From assembly GCF_037977385.1 (NCBI RefSeq), contig NZ_CP150277.1, positions 2,147,001-2,211,000 on the forward strand: DNA of 64,000 bases, in the 5' to 3' direction. The first letter of the stretch is position 1; the number at the start of each line of letters is the position of its first letter. The position numbers and the translations under genes are program-made. Shown in pieces: positions 7,718-15,057 of this stretch. The notes below the pieces were generated by a model. It was given only the letters and a program-made list of their open reading frames with translations, was not told where the DNA came from and ran no database searches. The DNA is from Terribacillus sp. FSL K6-0262 (GTDB lineage: Bacteria > Bacillota > Bacilli > Bacillales > Amphibacillaceae).

Positions 7718-8524
7718 ATGAAATCAGTAAAGAAGCTCATGGCAGCGGCTGGCCTTATCTGTGTTTTATTTTTAAGTGCATGTATATCCAATGAAGAATC
7801 AAGCGGATCCGGCGAGGGGAAGCTCACGATCGGTACAGAAGCGACATTCGCTCCTTTTGAATCGATGGAAGGAGATAAAATCGTCGGATTTGATGCCGAT
7901 TTGCTGGATGCAATCATGAAAGAAGCAGGGCTGGATTATGAATATAAAAACACAGGCTGGGATCCGATGCTTGTTGGAGTGGAGGATGAAACGCTGCAGG
8001 CAGGGATGGCTGGTATAACAATAACGGATGAAAGAAAAGAAACGTATGATTTCTCTGTGCCTTATTTCGAAGCAACACAAGTCATCGCGGTACCGGAGGG
8101 AACGGATATCCAGTCTGCTGAAGATATCAAAGGAATGAAAATCGGCGTACAGAATGGTACGACTGGTGATGAGGCAGCACAGAAACTGGTTGGGGATAAC
8201 AGCAGTGATCTGTCAAAATACGATTCATCTGCAGCAACAATGATGGCATTGCAGAACGGTGATGTGGAAGCTGTGGTGACGGATATTGCCGTAGCACAGC
8301 ATTATGCGAAAAACAATCCTGATGCCAATCTTAAACTGATTGAAGATGAAGATAATTTCGAGAAGGAATATTACGGTATGCTGCTTCCGAAAGACAGCGA
8401 GCATAAGGAAAAGATAGACGAAGCTATACAAACGATCATGGAAGACGGAACGTATGAGGAAATCTATCAAGAATGGTTTGAAGGCACTCCGGATATCGAA
8501 GCTCTTGAGAGTGCGCAGCCATAA
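7718..8524 (+). CDS. polar amino-acid ABC transporter binding lipoprotein
   Basis: A 268-residue family-3 solute-binding protein. The signal peptide ends in a lipobox (L-S-A-C). The mature protein shows LTIGTEATFAPFES, VGFDADLLDAI and AGMAGITITDERKETYDFSVPYF, the classical amino-acid-binding pattern (glutamine, arginine or cystine type). The start ATG 7718 is preceded by AAAAGGGAG. A 13-bp hairpin separates it from the permease gene, an arrangement that lets binding protein be made in excess. Confidence 0.87.
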   Translation: MKSVKKLMAAAGLICVLFLSACISNEESSGSGEGKLTIGTEATFAPFESMEGDKIVGFDADLLDAIMKEAGLDYEYKNTGWDPMLVGVEDETLQAGMAGITITDERKETYDFSVPYFEATQVIAVPEGTDIQSAEDIKGMKIGVQNGTTGDEAAQKLVGDNSSDLSKYDSSAATMMALQNGDVEAVVTDIAVAQHYAKNNPDANLKLIEDEDNFEKEYYGMLLPKDSEHKEKIDEAIQTIMEDGTYEEIYQEWFEGTPDIEALESAQP

Positions 8525-8532
8525 GGAGGATC

Positions 8533-8566
8533 ATATAGCGTAACGATCATATCCGTTACGCTATAT
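8533..8566 (+). terminator. intra-operon hairpin after the binding-protein gene
   Basis: A perfect 13-bp stem (8533-8545 with 8554-8566) with an 8-base loop and only a weak T tract. It probably acts as a partial terminator or mRNA 3'-end stabiliser inside the operon. Confidence 0.6.
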
Positions 8567-8604
8567 TTACGTTTTGTTTTATCAGTTATACTGAGGTGAA
8601 AAAA

Positions 8605-9318
8605 ATGGATTTTAGATGGGAAATTATTGGAGAGTATTTGCCTTTCTTCATGAGAGGCCTTGGCTACACGATATTGGCATCATTGATTGGATTCCTCATC
8701 GGGGCTGTCATCGGTTTGCTGATCGGAATGGGGAAGAGCCTTTCCAATCCGATTCTTCGCCTGCCGTTCATTTGGTATGTGAATATTTTCAGGGGCACGC
8801 CGCTGCTCGTACAGATTTTCTTGATTCACTTTGCGGTGATGCCTATTTTCATCAAGCCGCCAGAGCCGCTGATATCCTTGATTGTGGCATTGGCATTGAA
8901 TTCTGCTGCTTACATTGCAGAGATTTTCCGTGCCGGTATCAATTCGATAGATAAGGGGCAGCGTGAGGCTGCATACAGTCTCGGAATGAATCACGCACAA
9001 GTGCTGCGGCATGTTGTACTGCCACAGGCATTCAAGCGGATGATTCCGCCGCTGGGCAACGAATTCATCGTCTTGGTGAAGGATTCTTCACTTGGAGCGG
9101 TCATTGCAGCGCCGGAGCTATTTTACTGGGGCAGGGTGGCAGTTGGCGCATATTCCCGGGTCTGGGAGCCATATTTGGCAGTGGCGGTTTTGTATTTTGT
9201 CGTTTGTTTAGTATTATCATATGTACAGGGCTTTTTAGAAAGGAAGTATGCGACAGATGATCAGCGTAAAAAACCTAAAAAAAACCTTCGGCGATCTCGA
9301 GGTGCTGCGGGACATTAA
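8605..9318 (+). CDS. polar amino-acid ABC transporter permease
   Basis: This 237-residue permease is of the HisM/GlnP family: hydrophobic helices, FRGTPLLVQ, and the EAA loop [38 protein letters not shown] 8605 is chosen because GAGGTG lies six bases before it; a GTG nine bases earlier overlaps that site. The last 20 residues are strongly basic and are read through the start of the ATPase gene, giving an unusually long 62-base overlap. Confidence 0.87.
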   Translation: MDFRWEIIGEYLPFFMRGLGYTILASLIGFLIGAVIGLLIGMGKSLSNPILRLPFIWYVNIFRGTPLLVQIFLIHFAVMPIFIKPPEPLISLIVALALNSAAYIAEIFRAGINSIDKGQREAAYSLGMNHAQVLRHVVLPQAFKRMIPPLGNEFIVLVKDSSLGAVIAAPELFYWGRVAVGAYSRVWEPYLAVAVLYFVVCLVLSYVQGFLERKYATDDQRKKPKKNLRRSRGAAGH

Positions 9319-9979
9319 TGTCGAAATCAAGGAAAAGGAAGTAGTCGTGGTCATCGGTCCTTCCGGTTCCGGTAAATCCACTTTCATTCGCTGTCTCAAC
9401 CGCATCGAGGATATTACGGATGGTCACGTCTATATAGAAGGAACGGACATCTCTGATAAAAAAGTGAATATCAATAAGGTACGGACAGACGTAGGCATGG
9501 TATTTCAGCAGTTCAATCTGTTCCCTCATAAAACGGTGCTGGAGAACATCATGCTTTCCCCGATGGTCGTCCGCAAGTGGAAAAGGAAGGACGCGGAAGA
9601 AAAGGCGCTGGCGCTGCTGCGAAAGGTTGGCCTGGAAGATAAGGCAGGTGTTTATCCTGAGTCCCTATCCGGCGGACAAAAGCAGCGGGTTGCCATTGCC
9701 CGTGCCTTGTGCATGGAGCCGAAGGTGATGCTGTTCGATGAACCGACGTCTGCACTTGATCCGGAAATGGTCGGGGAGGTGCTGGAGGTCATGAAACAGC
9801 TCGCCAGGGAAGGGATGACGATGATCGTTGTCACGCACGAAATGGGCTTCGCTCGCGAAGTCGGTGATCGTGTCTTGTTCATGGATGGCGGTTATATCGT
9901 GGAGGAAGCGAAACCGGGGGATATTTTCAACAATCCGAAGGAAGAACGGACGAAGGCTTTCTTGAGTAAAGTATTATGA
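9257..9979 (+). CDS. polar amino-acid ABC transporter ATP-binding protein (GlnQ-like)
   Basis: A 240-residue ATPase with Walker [11 protein letters not shown]-loop in [12 protein letters not shown], signature LSGGQKQR, Walker [16 protein letters not shown] and H-loop VVTHEMGF. Together these are diagnostic of the polar amino-acid subfamily. Start ATG 9257 has AAGGAAG ten bases upstream, inside the end of the permease gene. Glutamine, arginine and cystine importers are hard to separate by sequence alone, so I give no gene name. Confidence 0.9.
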   Translation: MISVKNLKKTFGDLEVLRDINVEIKEKEVVVVIGPSGSGKSTFIRCLNRIEDITDGHVYIEGTDISDKKVNINKVRTDVGMVFQQFNLFPHKTVLENIMLSPMVVRKWKRKDAEEKALALLRKVGLEDKAGVYPESLSGGQKQRVAIARALCMEPKVMLFDEPTSALDPEMVGEVLEVMKQLAREGMTMIVVTHEMGFAREVGDRVLFMDGGYIVEEAKPGDIFNNPKEERTKAFLSKVL

Positions 9980-9984
9980 CATTT

Positions 9985-10018
9985 ACAGCCAGTGCAAACA
10001 TGCGCTGGCTGTTTTCTT
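9985..10018 (+). terminator. terminator of the amino-acid ABC operon
   Basis: Stem ACAGCCAGTGC / GCGCTGGCTGT (one G-U pair), loop AAACAT, then TTTTCTT. Confidence 0.82.
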
Positions 10019-10028
10019 GTAAAAAGGG

Positions 10029-10045
10029 TGTCATATAATCTTACA
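10029..10045 (+). promoter_or_regulatory. perfect TnrA/GlnR box
   Basis: TGTCATATAATCTTACA matches every fixed position of TGTNANAWWWTNTNACA. Its centre (10037) is about 50 bases before the start expected from the extended -10 at 10072-10080, the geometry of TnrA-activated promoters. Confidence 0.75.
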
Positions 10046-10071
10046 AATTTGCTGTCATCCTATATTCCCTA

Positions 10072-10080
10072 TGCTAAAGT
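10072..10080 (+). promoter_or_regulatory. extended -10 element of the NitT/TauT-type operon
   Basis: TGCTAAAGT: a TGN extension directly before TAAAGT (10075-10080). No good -35 is present, consistent with dependence on an activator at the TnrA box. A start near 10087 is predicted. Confidence 0.5.
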
Positions 10081-10086
10081 AAGGGT

Positions 10087-10241
10087 AAGATTTTCGGGTA
10101 ACTAACGAACTGTAACCAAACATTCGTCATGTTCTCGGTTAATCCCTCTCATTTGCAAGCAGAATGCATTGTTCGGCTTGTCTTACAGCTTGTACAGATG
10201 ATATGTTGCGTGGCATATCCGACTGTGCGGGCTGTTTTTTT
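10087..10241 (+). promoter_or_regulatory. structured leader RNA with attenuator-like terminator
   Basis: Three structures can be drawn. P1 pairs 10096-10102 with 138-141/144-146 and 107-110 with 131-134. P2 is CAAGC-A-GAA (10156-10164) with TTC-G-GCTTG (10172-10180). The third is a terminator of 13 pairs (10185-10197 with 10223-10235) with an internal hairpin GATATG/CATATC and seven T residues (10235-10241). CAAGC of P2 could instead pair with GCTTG at 10188-10192 in the terminator arm, a possible antiterminator. I do not recognise the consensus of TPP, SAM, purine, guanidine or preQ1 riboswitches. From 10242 to 10349 I see only the ribosome site. Confidence 0.55.
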
Positions 10242-10349
10242 GTGCTTTTTGCTGAAATAAGGGAATTTATGCTGGACATGCCAATAATTTGTAATCATTC
10301 AGCACCCTCCTGCGTATGATGGGTCTATAGAAATGACAGGAGTGGCGCC

Positions 10350-11126
10350 ATGTATAAATTAAAAGTCATAGATGCCAGTAAGATATTCAGACGCGACGGT
10401 CAGGAAGTGGTTGCATTGCAGGAGACGACAATGCAAATACCTGCAGGACGTTTTGTCAGTATCATTGGCCCCAGCGGCTGTGGCAAATCGACACTCTTCA
10501 ATATGATTGCCGGGCTTATCAAGCCCACCACTGGAAAGATTCTTTTGGATGGAGAGAATATCGTCGGCAAGAGTGGCTATGTCGGTTATATGCTTCAGAA
10601 GGATCTGCTGCTGCCGTGGAGGACGATCTTGGATAATGTGATTCTTGGCTTGGAAGTAAAGGGTATATCGAAACGGGAGGCGAGGAAAAGGGCGCAGCCA
10701 TTACTTGAAAGGTATGGGTTGCAAGGCTTTGAAAACAATTATCCTCCGGAGTTATCAGGAGGTATGCGTCAGCGGGCCGCATTGCTGCGGACGCTTTTGT
10801 ATGACCAGGACATCATCTTGCTGGATGAACCATTCGGAGCATTGGATGCACAGACTAGGCTGCAGATGCAAGAGTGGCTGCTTCGTATCTGGGAGGATTT
10901 CCAGAAAACGATTCTTTTCATCACACATGATATAGACGAAGCGATTTTCTTATCGGATGACATCTATGTTTTGTCTCAGCGGCCAGGAAAACTGAAGGCA
11001 AAAATCAATGTGGAACTGGAGCGGCCTCGTACAGAGGAAACATTGTTATCGGATAAATTCATATCATTAAAGCAAACATTGCTGGATTTGCTTAGAGAGG
11101 AACCGAAAGAGAATGGCAAAACCTGA
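10350..11126 (+). CDS. NitT/TauT-family ABC transporter ATP-binding protein
   Basis: This 258-residue ATPase is of the SsuB/TauB/NrtD type: Walker [10 protein letters not shown], the typical MLQKDLLLPWRTILDNVILGLE Q-loop region, signature LSGGMRQRAALLRTLL, Walker B IILLDEPFGALDAQTR and H-loop FITHDIDEA. These couple to permeases importing nitrate, sulfonates, cyanate or pyrimidine precursors. Start ATG follows CAGGAGTGGCGCC. It overlaps the permease gene by 14 bases. A TnrA box and structured leader lie upstream, which points to a nitrogen-containing substrate. Confidence 0.9.
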   Translation: MYKLKVIDASKIFRRDGQEVVALQETTMQIPAGRFVSIIGPSGCGKSTLFNMIAGLIKPTTGKILLDGENIVGKSGYVGYMLQKDLLLPWRTILDNVILGLEVKGISKREARKRAQPLLERYGLQGFENNYPPELSGGMRQRAALLRTLLYDQDIILLDEPFGALDAQTRLQMQEWLLRIWEDFQKTILFITHDIDEAIFLSDDIYVLSQRPGKLKAKINVELERPRTEETLLSDKFISLKQTLLDLLREEPKENGKT

Positions 11127-11928
11127 AAAAAAACGCTACATCGAGGATGAGAAAAAACGCCAGCAGCGAATGAAGCGGATAGTGTTTGGAGGTCAGATCG
11201 GTCTCGGTGTGCTCGTGATTATCTTATGGGAGGTCCTGACACGATATGAAGTGATGGATCCATATTATTGGAGCAGTCCGAGTACAATCTATGAAACTGC
11301 CAAGGTTGCTTTCCTGGAAGGCACGCTTTGGAGTGATTTGGTCTATACATCGCTTGCTACTTTGGCTGGATTTGCGTCCGGGACGCTTATCGGTTCACTG
11401 GTCGGGCTGTCTTTTTGGTGGTCCGCTTACTATTCACGAATATCAGAACCATACTTGATTGCTTTCAATGCGATTCCGAAACTGGCGCTTGGTCCGGTCA
11501 TTGTCATTTTGTTTGGCATCGGGTTCTTTTCCAAGGTGATGCTTGCATTCCTGATGACTGTCATCGTCACAGCACTGGCTGCTCATAGCGGCATCAAAGC
11601 AGTCGATAAGGATTTGGAAAAACTGCTGTATTCCTTAGGAGCCAAACGCAGACATGTTTTTACGAAAGTGGTCGTTCCGACAACGATGCCTTGGATTGTA
11701 AGCAGTCTGCGCATCAATATTGCATTGGCGCTTGCGGGAACGATCGTCGGGGAGTTCATCAGCTCCCGTCAAGGAATTGGCAGGATGATCTTATATGCAG
11801 GTCAAATTTTGGATATCGACCTTGTGTGGGTCGGTGTCGTCGTATTGTCGATATTGTCTTTGCTCATGTATGCAGGGACGGTCAGCTTGGAAAAATTATT
11901 GCTTCGAGGTCAAGAGCCAAAACAATAG
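11113..11928 (+). CDS. NitT/TauT-family ABC transporter permease
   Basis: A 271-residue SsuC/TauC-like permease: about six hydrophobic helices, a charged N-terminal tail (KPEKKRYIEDEKKRQQ), AFNAIPKLALGPVIVILFGIG, the EAA loop (YSLGAKRRHVFTKVVVPTTMPWI), and the family ending with GTIVGEFISSRQGIG. It overlaps the ATPase gene and lies 10 bases before the binding-protein gene, so the three form one operon. Confidence 0.9.
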   Translation: MAKPEKKRYIEDEKKRQQRMKRIVFGGQIGLGVLVIILWEVLTRYEVMDPYYWSSPSTIYETAKVAFLEGTLWSDLVYTSLATLAGFASGTLIGSLVGLSFWWSAYYSRISEPYLIAFNAIPKLALGPVIVILFGIGFFSKVMLAFLMTVIVTALAAHSGIKAVDKDLEKLLYSLGAKRRHVFTKVVVPTTMPWIVSSLRINIALALAGTIVGEFISSRQGIGRMILYAGQILDIDLVWVGVVVLSILSLLMYAGTVSLEKLLLRGQEPKQ

Positions 11929-11938
11929 GAGGTGTCCC

Positions 11939-12949
11939 ATGAAAAAAGCACGGTGGTTTGGCGTGTTCTTTTTGGCTGTCCTGCTTGGTATCCTGGCAGG
12001 ATGTGCAGGTGGCGGCAGTGAGAAAGAGGAGCTGAAGAAAATAACCATTGCAGAACCGGTGCATTTGACTGGCTATCTGCCGCTCTATGCAGCTATACAT
12101 GAAGGGTATTTTGAAGAGGAAGGTTTGGATGTGGAAGTGGTCACTGCAACTGGCGGAGCGCATGTAACGACTGTCGTAAGCGGGGATGCCTGGGGGAATA
12201 TCGCCGGTCCGGATTCCAATGCACTCGCCAATATCGACTCGAATGATCCCATTGTATCGGTCGTCAATGTCGTCAATCGGGCCAATGTCTACTTGATGGC
12301 TGGCGGCGATACACCTCCGGCAGGTGCATCGGAGGAAGTATTGGCAGCTTATCTCGAAGGGAAGACAATTGCAGCAGGGCGCTATGGAGGCAGCCCGAAC
12401 TTGCTGACACGTTACTTGATCATGGAGTTGGGGATGGAGCCAGGCAAAGACGTATTCCTTGAAGAGCCTGCCGATGCAAGTGCCGTTGTATCCTTGGTGG
12501 AGAATGGCCAGGCAGATATTGCCAATGGAGCCGAACCGCAAATATACGATGGCATTGAAAAGGGAGTCTGGAATGAACCGTTCTATGGATTTCCTAGTTT
12601 GGGAGATTACCCATACAGCGTCATCAGTGTAAAGCAATCCACGATTGAAGAGGATCCTGAAACAGTCCAGAAGTTTGTAAGAGCTATCACGAAAGCTTTA
12701 AAAGCGGTAGATGAGGATAAGGAAATGGCTATGGAGGTTTTGAAAAAGGAGTTCCCGACAACAGAGGAAGCGAGTCTGCAAGCATCACTGGACCGGGCTT
12801 ATGCTGATGAACTTTGGAGCAAGGATGGCTATATCACAAAGGAAGCAACGGATAAAACGATGGATGTAGTGACGAAGACCGGTGTATACAAAGGAGATTA
12901 TAAATACGAAGAGCTAGTCAATATGGAGTTCGTCGAGGCATTGGAATAG
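11939..12949 (+). CDS. NitT/TauT-family ABC transporter substrate-binding lipoprotein (NMT1-like)
   Basis: A 336-residue lipoprotein with lipobox L-A-G-C (Cys22). The mature part has the NMT1/SsuA fold signature: YLPLYAAIHEGYFEEEGLDVEVV, then GGAHVTTVVSGDAWGNIAGPDSNALA, and a later ADIANGAEPQ. Family members bind pyrimidine precursors, sulfonates, nitrate or riboflavin-like ligands; the ligand cannot be read. ATG 11939 has ATAGGAGG upstream. The gene order ATPase-permease-binding protein and the TnrA box suggest a nitrogen source. Confidence 0.88.
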   Translation: MKKARWFGVFFLAVLLGILAGCAGGGSEKEELKKITIAEPVHLTGYLPLYAAIHEGYFEEEGLDVEVVTATGGAHVTTVVSGDAWGNIAGPDSNALANIDSNDPIVSVVNVVNRANVYLMAGGDTPPAGASEEVLAAYLEGKTIAAGRYGGSPNLLTRYLIMELGMEPGKDVFLEEPADASAVVSLVENGQADIANGAEPQIYDGIEKGVWNEPFYGFPSLGDYPYSVISVKQSTIEEDPETVQKFVRAITKALKAVDEDKEMAMEVLKKEFPTTEEASLQASLDRAYADELWSKDGYITKEATDKTMDVVTKTGVYKGDYKYEELVNMEFVEALE

Positions 12950-12954
12950 GCAGG

Positions 12955-12983
12955 GCTGGCAATCCAATTGCCAGCTTTTTTTC
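12955..12983 (+). terminator. terminator of NitT/TauT-type operon
   Basis: Stem GCTGGCAA / TTGCCAGC with a 5-base loop and a T7 tract. Confidence 0.85.
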
Positions 12984-13044
12984 TTGTCAACTTAAGCAAG
13001 TCACCGCCATATAGTAGGAAAGGAATCGGAACTTCCATGTTTAT

Positions 13045-13076
13045 AAGTTTCCACTAGGAAACTTTATTGTTATGAT
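13045..13076 (+). promoter_or_regulatory. MntR-like operator and promoter of the ZIP transporter
   Basis: A perfect inverted repeat AAGTTTCC-ACTA-GGAAACTT (13045-13064) overlaps the -35 (TTTCCA, 13048-13053); -10 TATGAT at 13071-13076, spacer 17. The repeat resembles the B. subtilis MntR sites of mntH and mntA, which end in AAGGAAAC. Confidence 0.5.
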
Positions 13077-13121
13077 GCATAATAAAAGGAAGTAGATTGT
13101 AGCAGGACGAGGAGGGCAACG

Positions 13122-13922
13122 ATGGACGAAAATGTATTACTGGCCTTGGGTTTGACCCTGATGGCAGGGCTTGCAACAGGAATAGGCAGTCTGATGGGAT
13201 TTTTCACTTCCACAACGAATACAAAATTCTTATCACTCAGTCTCGGGTTTTCTGCTGGGGTGATGATTTATGTGTCGATGGTGGAAATCTTCGTCAAGGC
13301 AAAGGATGCCTTGACCGGGGCCATCGGCATCCAAGCAGGCAACTGGGCGACGGTAGGCGGGTTCTTTGGCGGGATGCTCCTCATCGCACTGATTGATAAA
13401 GTGATACCGAAGCAATCCAATCCGCATGAGGGCAAAAAAGTCGAGGAGATGGACAGCCTGGTTCAAAATCAGGCCTTGCTTAAAATGGGTACTTTCACTG
13501 CGCTGGCAATAGCCATCCATAATTTTCCGGAGGGTATAGCCACCTTCACTTCTGCCTTGCAGGATCCTTCCCTTGGGGTAGCCATTGCCATCGCCATCGC
13601 GATCCATAATATCCCGGAGGGGATTGCAGTCGCTGTTCCAGTCTATTTTGCGACAAACAATAAGAAGAAGGCTTTCGGTCTTTCTTTCTTATCGGGTCTG
13701 TCGGAACCAGTTGGAGCCATACTTGCGTACCTCGTTTTGATGCCGTTTTTGAACGATATCATGTTTGGGATCATCTTTGCCGCCGTGGCTGGGATCATGG
13801 TGTTCATTTCACTCGATGGATTATTGCCGGCTGCCAAGAAATATGATGAAGGACATACTTCGATTTATGGATTGATCAGCGGCATGATGGTGATGGCAAT
13901 CAGTTTGCTTCTGTTTATCTGA
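13122..13922 (+). CDS. zupT: ZIP-family divalent metal transporter ZupT-like
   Basis: A 266-residue polytopic protein with about eight membrane helices. The two metal-binding helices carry HNFPEGIATF and HNIPEGIAVAVPVY, the ZIP hallmark. ZupT-type proteins import zinc but also iron, cobalt or manganese. Here the promoter carries a palindrome resembling a manganese-repressor (MntR) site rather than a Zur site, so manganese may be the main substrate; this is inference. The start follows GACGAGGAGGGC. Confidence 0.87.
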   Translation: MDENVLLALGLTLMAGLATGIGSLMGFFTSTTNTKFLSLSLGFSAGVMIYVSMVEIFVKAKDALTGAIGIQAGNWATVGGFFGGMLLIALIDKVIPKQSNPHEGKKVEEMDSLVQNQALLKMGTFTALAIAIHNFPEGIATFTSALQDPSLGVAIAIAIAIHNIPEGIAVAVPVYFATNNKKKAFGLSFLSGLSEPVGAILAYLVLMPFLNDIMFGIIFAAVAGIMVFISLDGLLPAAKKYDEGHTSIYGLISGMMVMAISLLLFI

Positions 13923-13929
13923 ATCTGGA

Positions 13930-13955
13930 ACCGTCTGCTTAAGCGGGCGGTTTCT
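13930..13955 (+). terminator. terminator of zupT
   Basis: Stem ACCGTCTGC / GCGGGCGGT (with G-U pairs), loop TTAA, then TTTCTTT. Confidence 0.7.
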
Positions 13956-13991
13956 TTGTGTATAATAGAGAGAAACAGGAGGGATGTCCGA

Positions 13992-14942
13992 ATGGGAAGT
14001 AAATTGGTGGACAATAGCAGGAATGCCTTGATCAGCAGCTTGGCACTGAGAGAGGAAGAAACATTGCTGATCGTCACGGATGACAGTAAAAAGGAGCTGG
14101 CGGAAGCTCTCTATGCAGCCGGCAGATCCATTGGCGCTGAAATATTGCTGCTTATCATGCAGGACAGGGAGAAATCCGGTCAGGAACCGCCAAGCGTCAT
14201 TGCTGAAGCAATGAAGCATTGTGATGCAGCTGTATGCATCACGGAGCATTCCCTGACACATACACAGGCGAAAAAGGATGCCGTAGCCGCTGGGGTCCGT
14301 GTGGCGACGATGCCTGGGATTACATACGATATGTTCCTGGAAGGTGCCATCAGTGCAGACTACGATCAAGTCGAAAAAATGACATTTGAAGTTACGGAAA
14401 AATTGAGTCAAACAAAAGAAGTGATAATCAGCAAGGGTGGAGAAGAGCTGACATTCTCGATCAAGGGCCGCAGCGGTGTCCCCAGTACGGGCATATACCG
14501 GAAAAAGGGACAGTCCGGAAATCTGCCGTCGGGTGAAGCGTTCATCGCGCCAGTGGAAGGTACTGCTTCAGGGCGGATATGGATTGATGGCTCCATTTCA
14601 GGACTTGGCAAGGTGGAGGAACCGATTCTGCTTACAATCGAGGAAGGCCGTTTGACGGCAGCTACCGGCAGGCAAGGAGATATGCTGCTGCGAATGCTTG
14701 GTGACGGAGATGGTCGCAATGTAGCGGAATTCGGTGTCGGCACAAATGATAAAGCGCGGATAACAGGAAATGTCCTGGAAGATGAGAAAGTGTATGGGAC
14801 GATCCACATCGCCTTTGGAAGCAATAATACATTTGGCGGGACTGTCGCAGCTGGTGTCCATATTGATTGCGTAGTGAAGGCCCCGACAGTCTTCCTCGAT
14901 GAGGTGCTGCTGTTGGAAGATGGGGATATGAAGCGTGGCTAA
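13992..14942 (+). CDS. M29-like aminopeptidase-related protein (COG2309 type)
   Basis: A 316-residue protein related to the aminopeptidase T/NicX group. The N-terminal half has an alpha/beta pattern (EETLLIVTDDSKKELAEALYAAG), and the C-terminal half has EFGVGTNDKARITGN and GTIHIAFGSNNTFGGT followed by HIDCVVKAPTV, matching the metal-site region of this group. It is clearly shorter than the 409-residue M29 aminopeptidase at 50261-51490. Whether it is a peptidase or a ring-cleavage enzyme related to NicX cannot be decided from sequence. The ATG at 13992 follows CAGGAGGG. Confidence 0.7.
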   Translation: MGSKLVDNSRNALISSLALREEETLLIVTDDSKKELAEALYAAGRSIGAEILLLIMQDREKSGQEPPSVIAEAMKHCDAAVCITEHSLTHTQAKKDAVAAGVRVATMPGITYDMFLEGAISADYDQVEKMTFEVTEKLSQTKEVIISKGGEELTFSIKGRSGVPSTGIYRKKGQSGNLPSGEAFIAPVEGTASGRIWIDGSISGLGKVEEPILLTIEEGRLTAATGRQGDMLLRMLGDGDGRNVAEFGVGTNDKARITGNVLEDEKVYGTIHIAFGSNNTFGGTVAAGVHIDCVVKAPTVFLDEVLLLEDGDMKRG

Positions 14943-14969
14943 GCTGCGCTTCTTTGGCATAACGCACAA

Positions 14970-14983
14970 TAAAAGCGCTTACA
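14970..14983. promoter_or_regulatory. candidate CcpA (cre) site upstream of msmX
   Basis: Read on the minus strand this is TGTAAGCGCTTTTA, 13 of 14 to the cre consensus TGWAANCGNTNWCA. It lies 75 bases before the msmX start. A similar GCGCTTACAT recurs at the ribosome site. Confidence 0.45.
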
Positions 14984-15057
14984 TTTTGTGCAAGTGCCAA
15001 ATGGTATGAAAATCCAAAAAGAGGTAAAGTAAAGATATACAAAAAGGAGGCGCTTAC

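Noticed and set aside
10185..10241. Purine riboswitch suspected from the sequence TATCCGACTGTG
   Set aside because: The rest of the purine aptamer core (conserved TAT and C-rich junction segments and two kissing loops) is missing, and these bases form a terminator stem instead.
10087..10241. ANTAR-type dual-hairpin antitermination target (as in nitrate operons)
   Set aside because: The two upstream stems have 20- and 7-base loops, not the paired hexaloops with fixed A and G positions that ANTAR proteins recognise.
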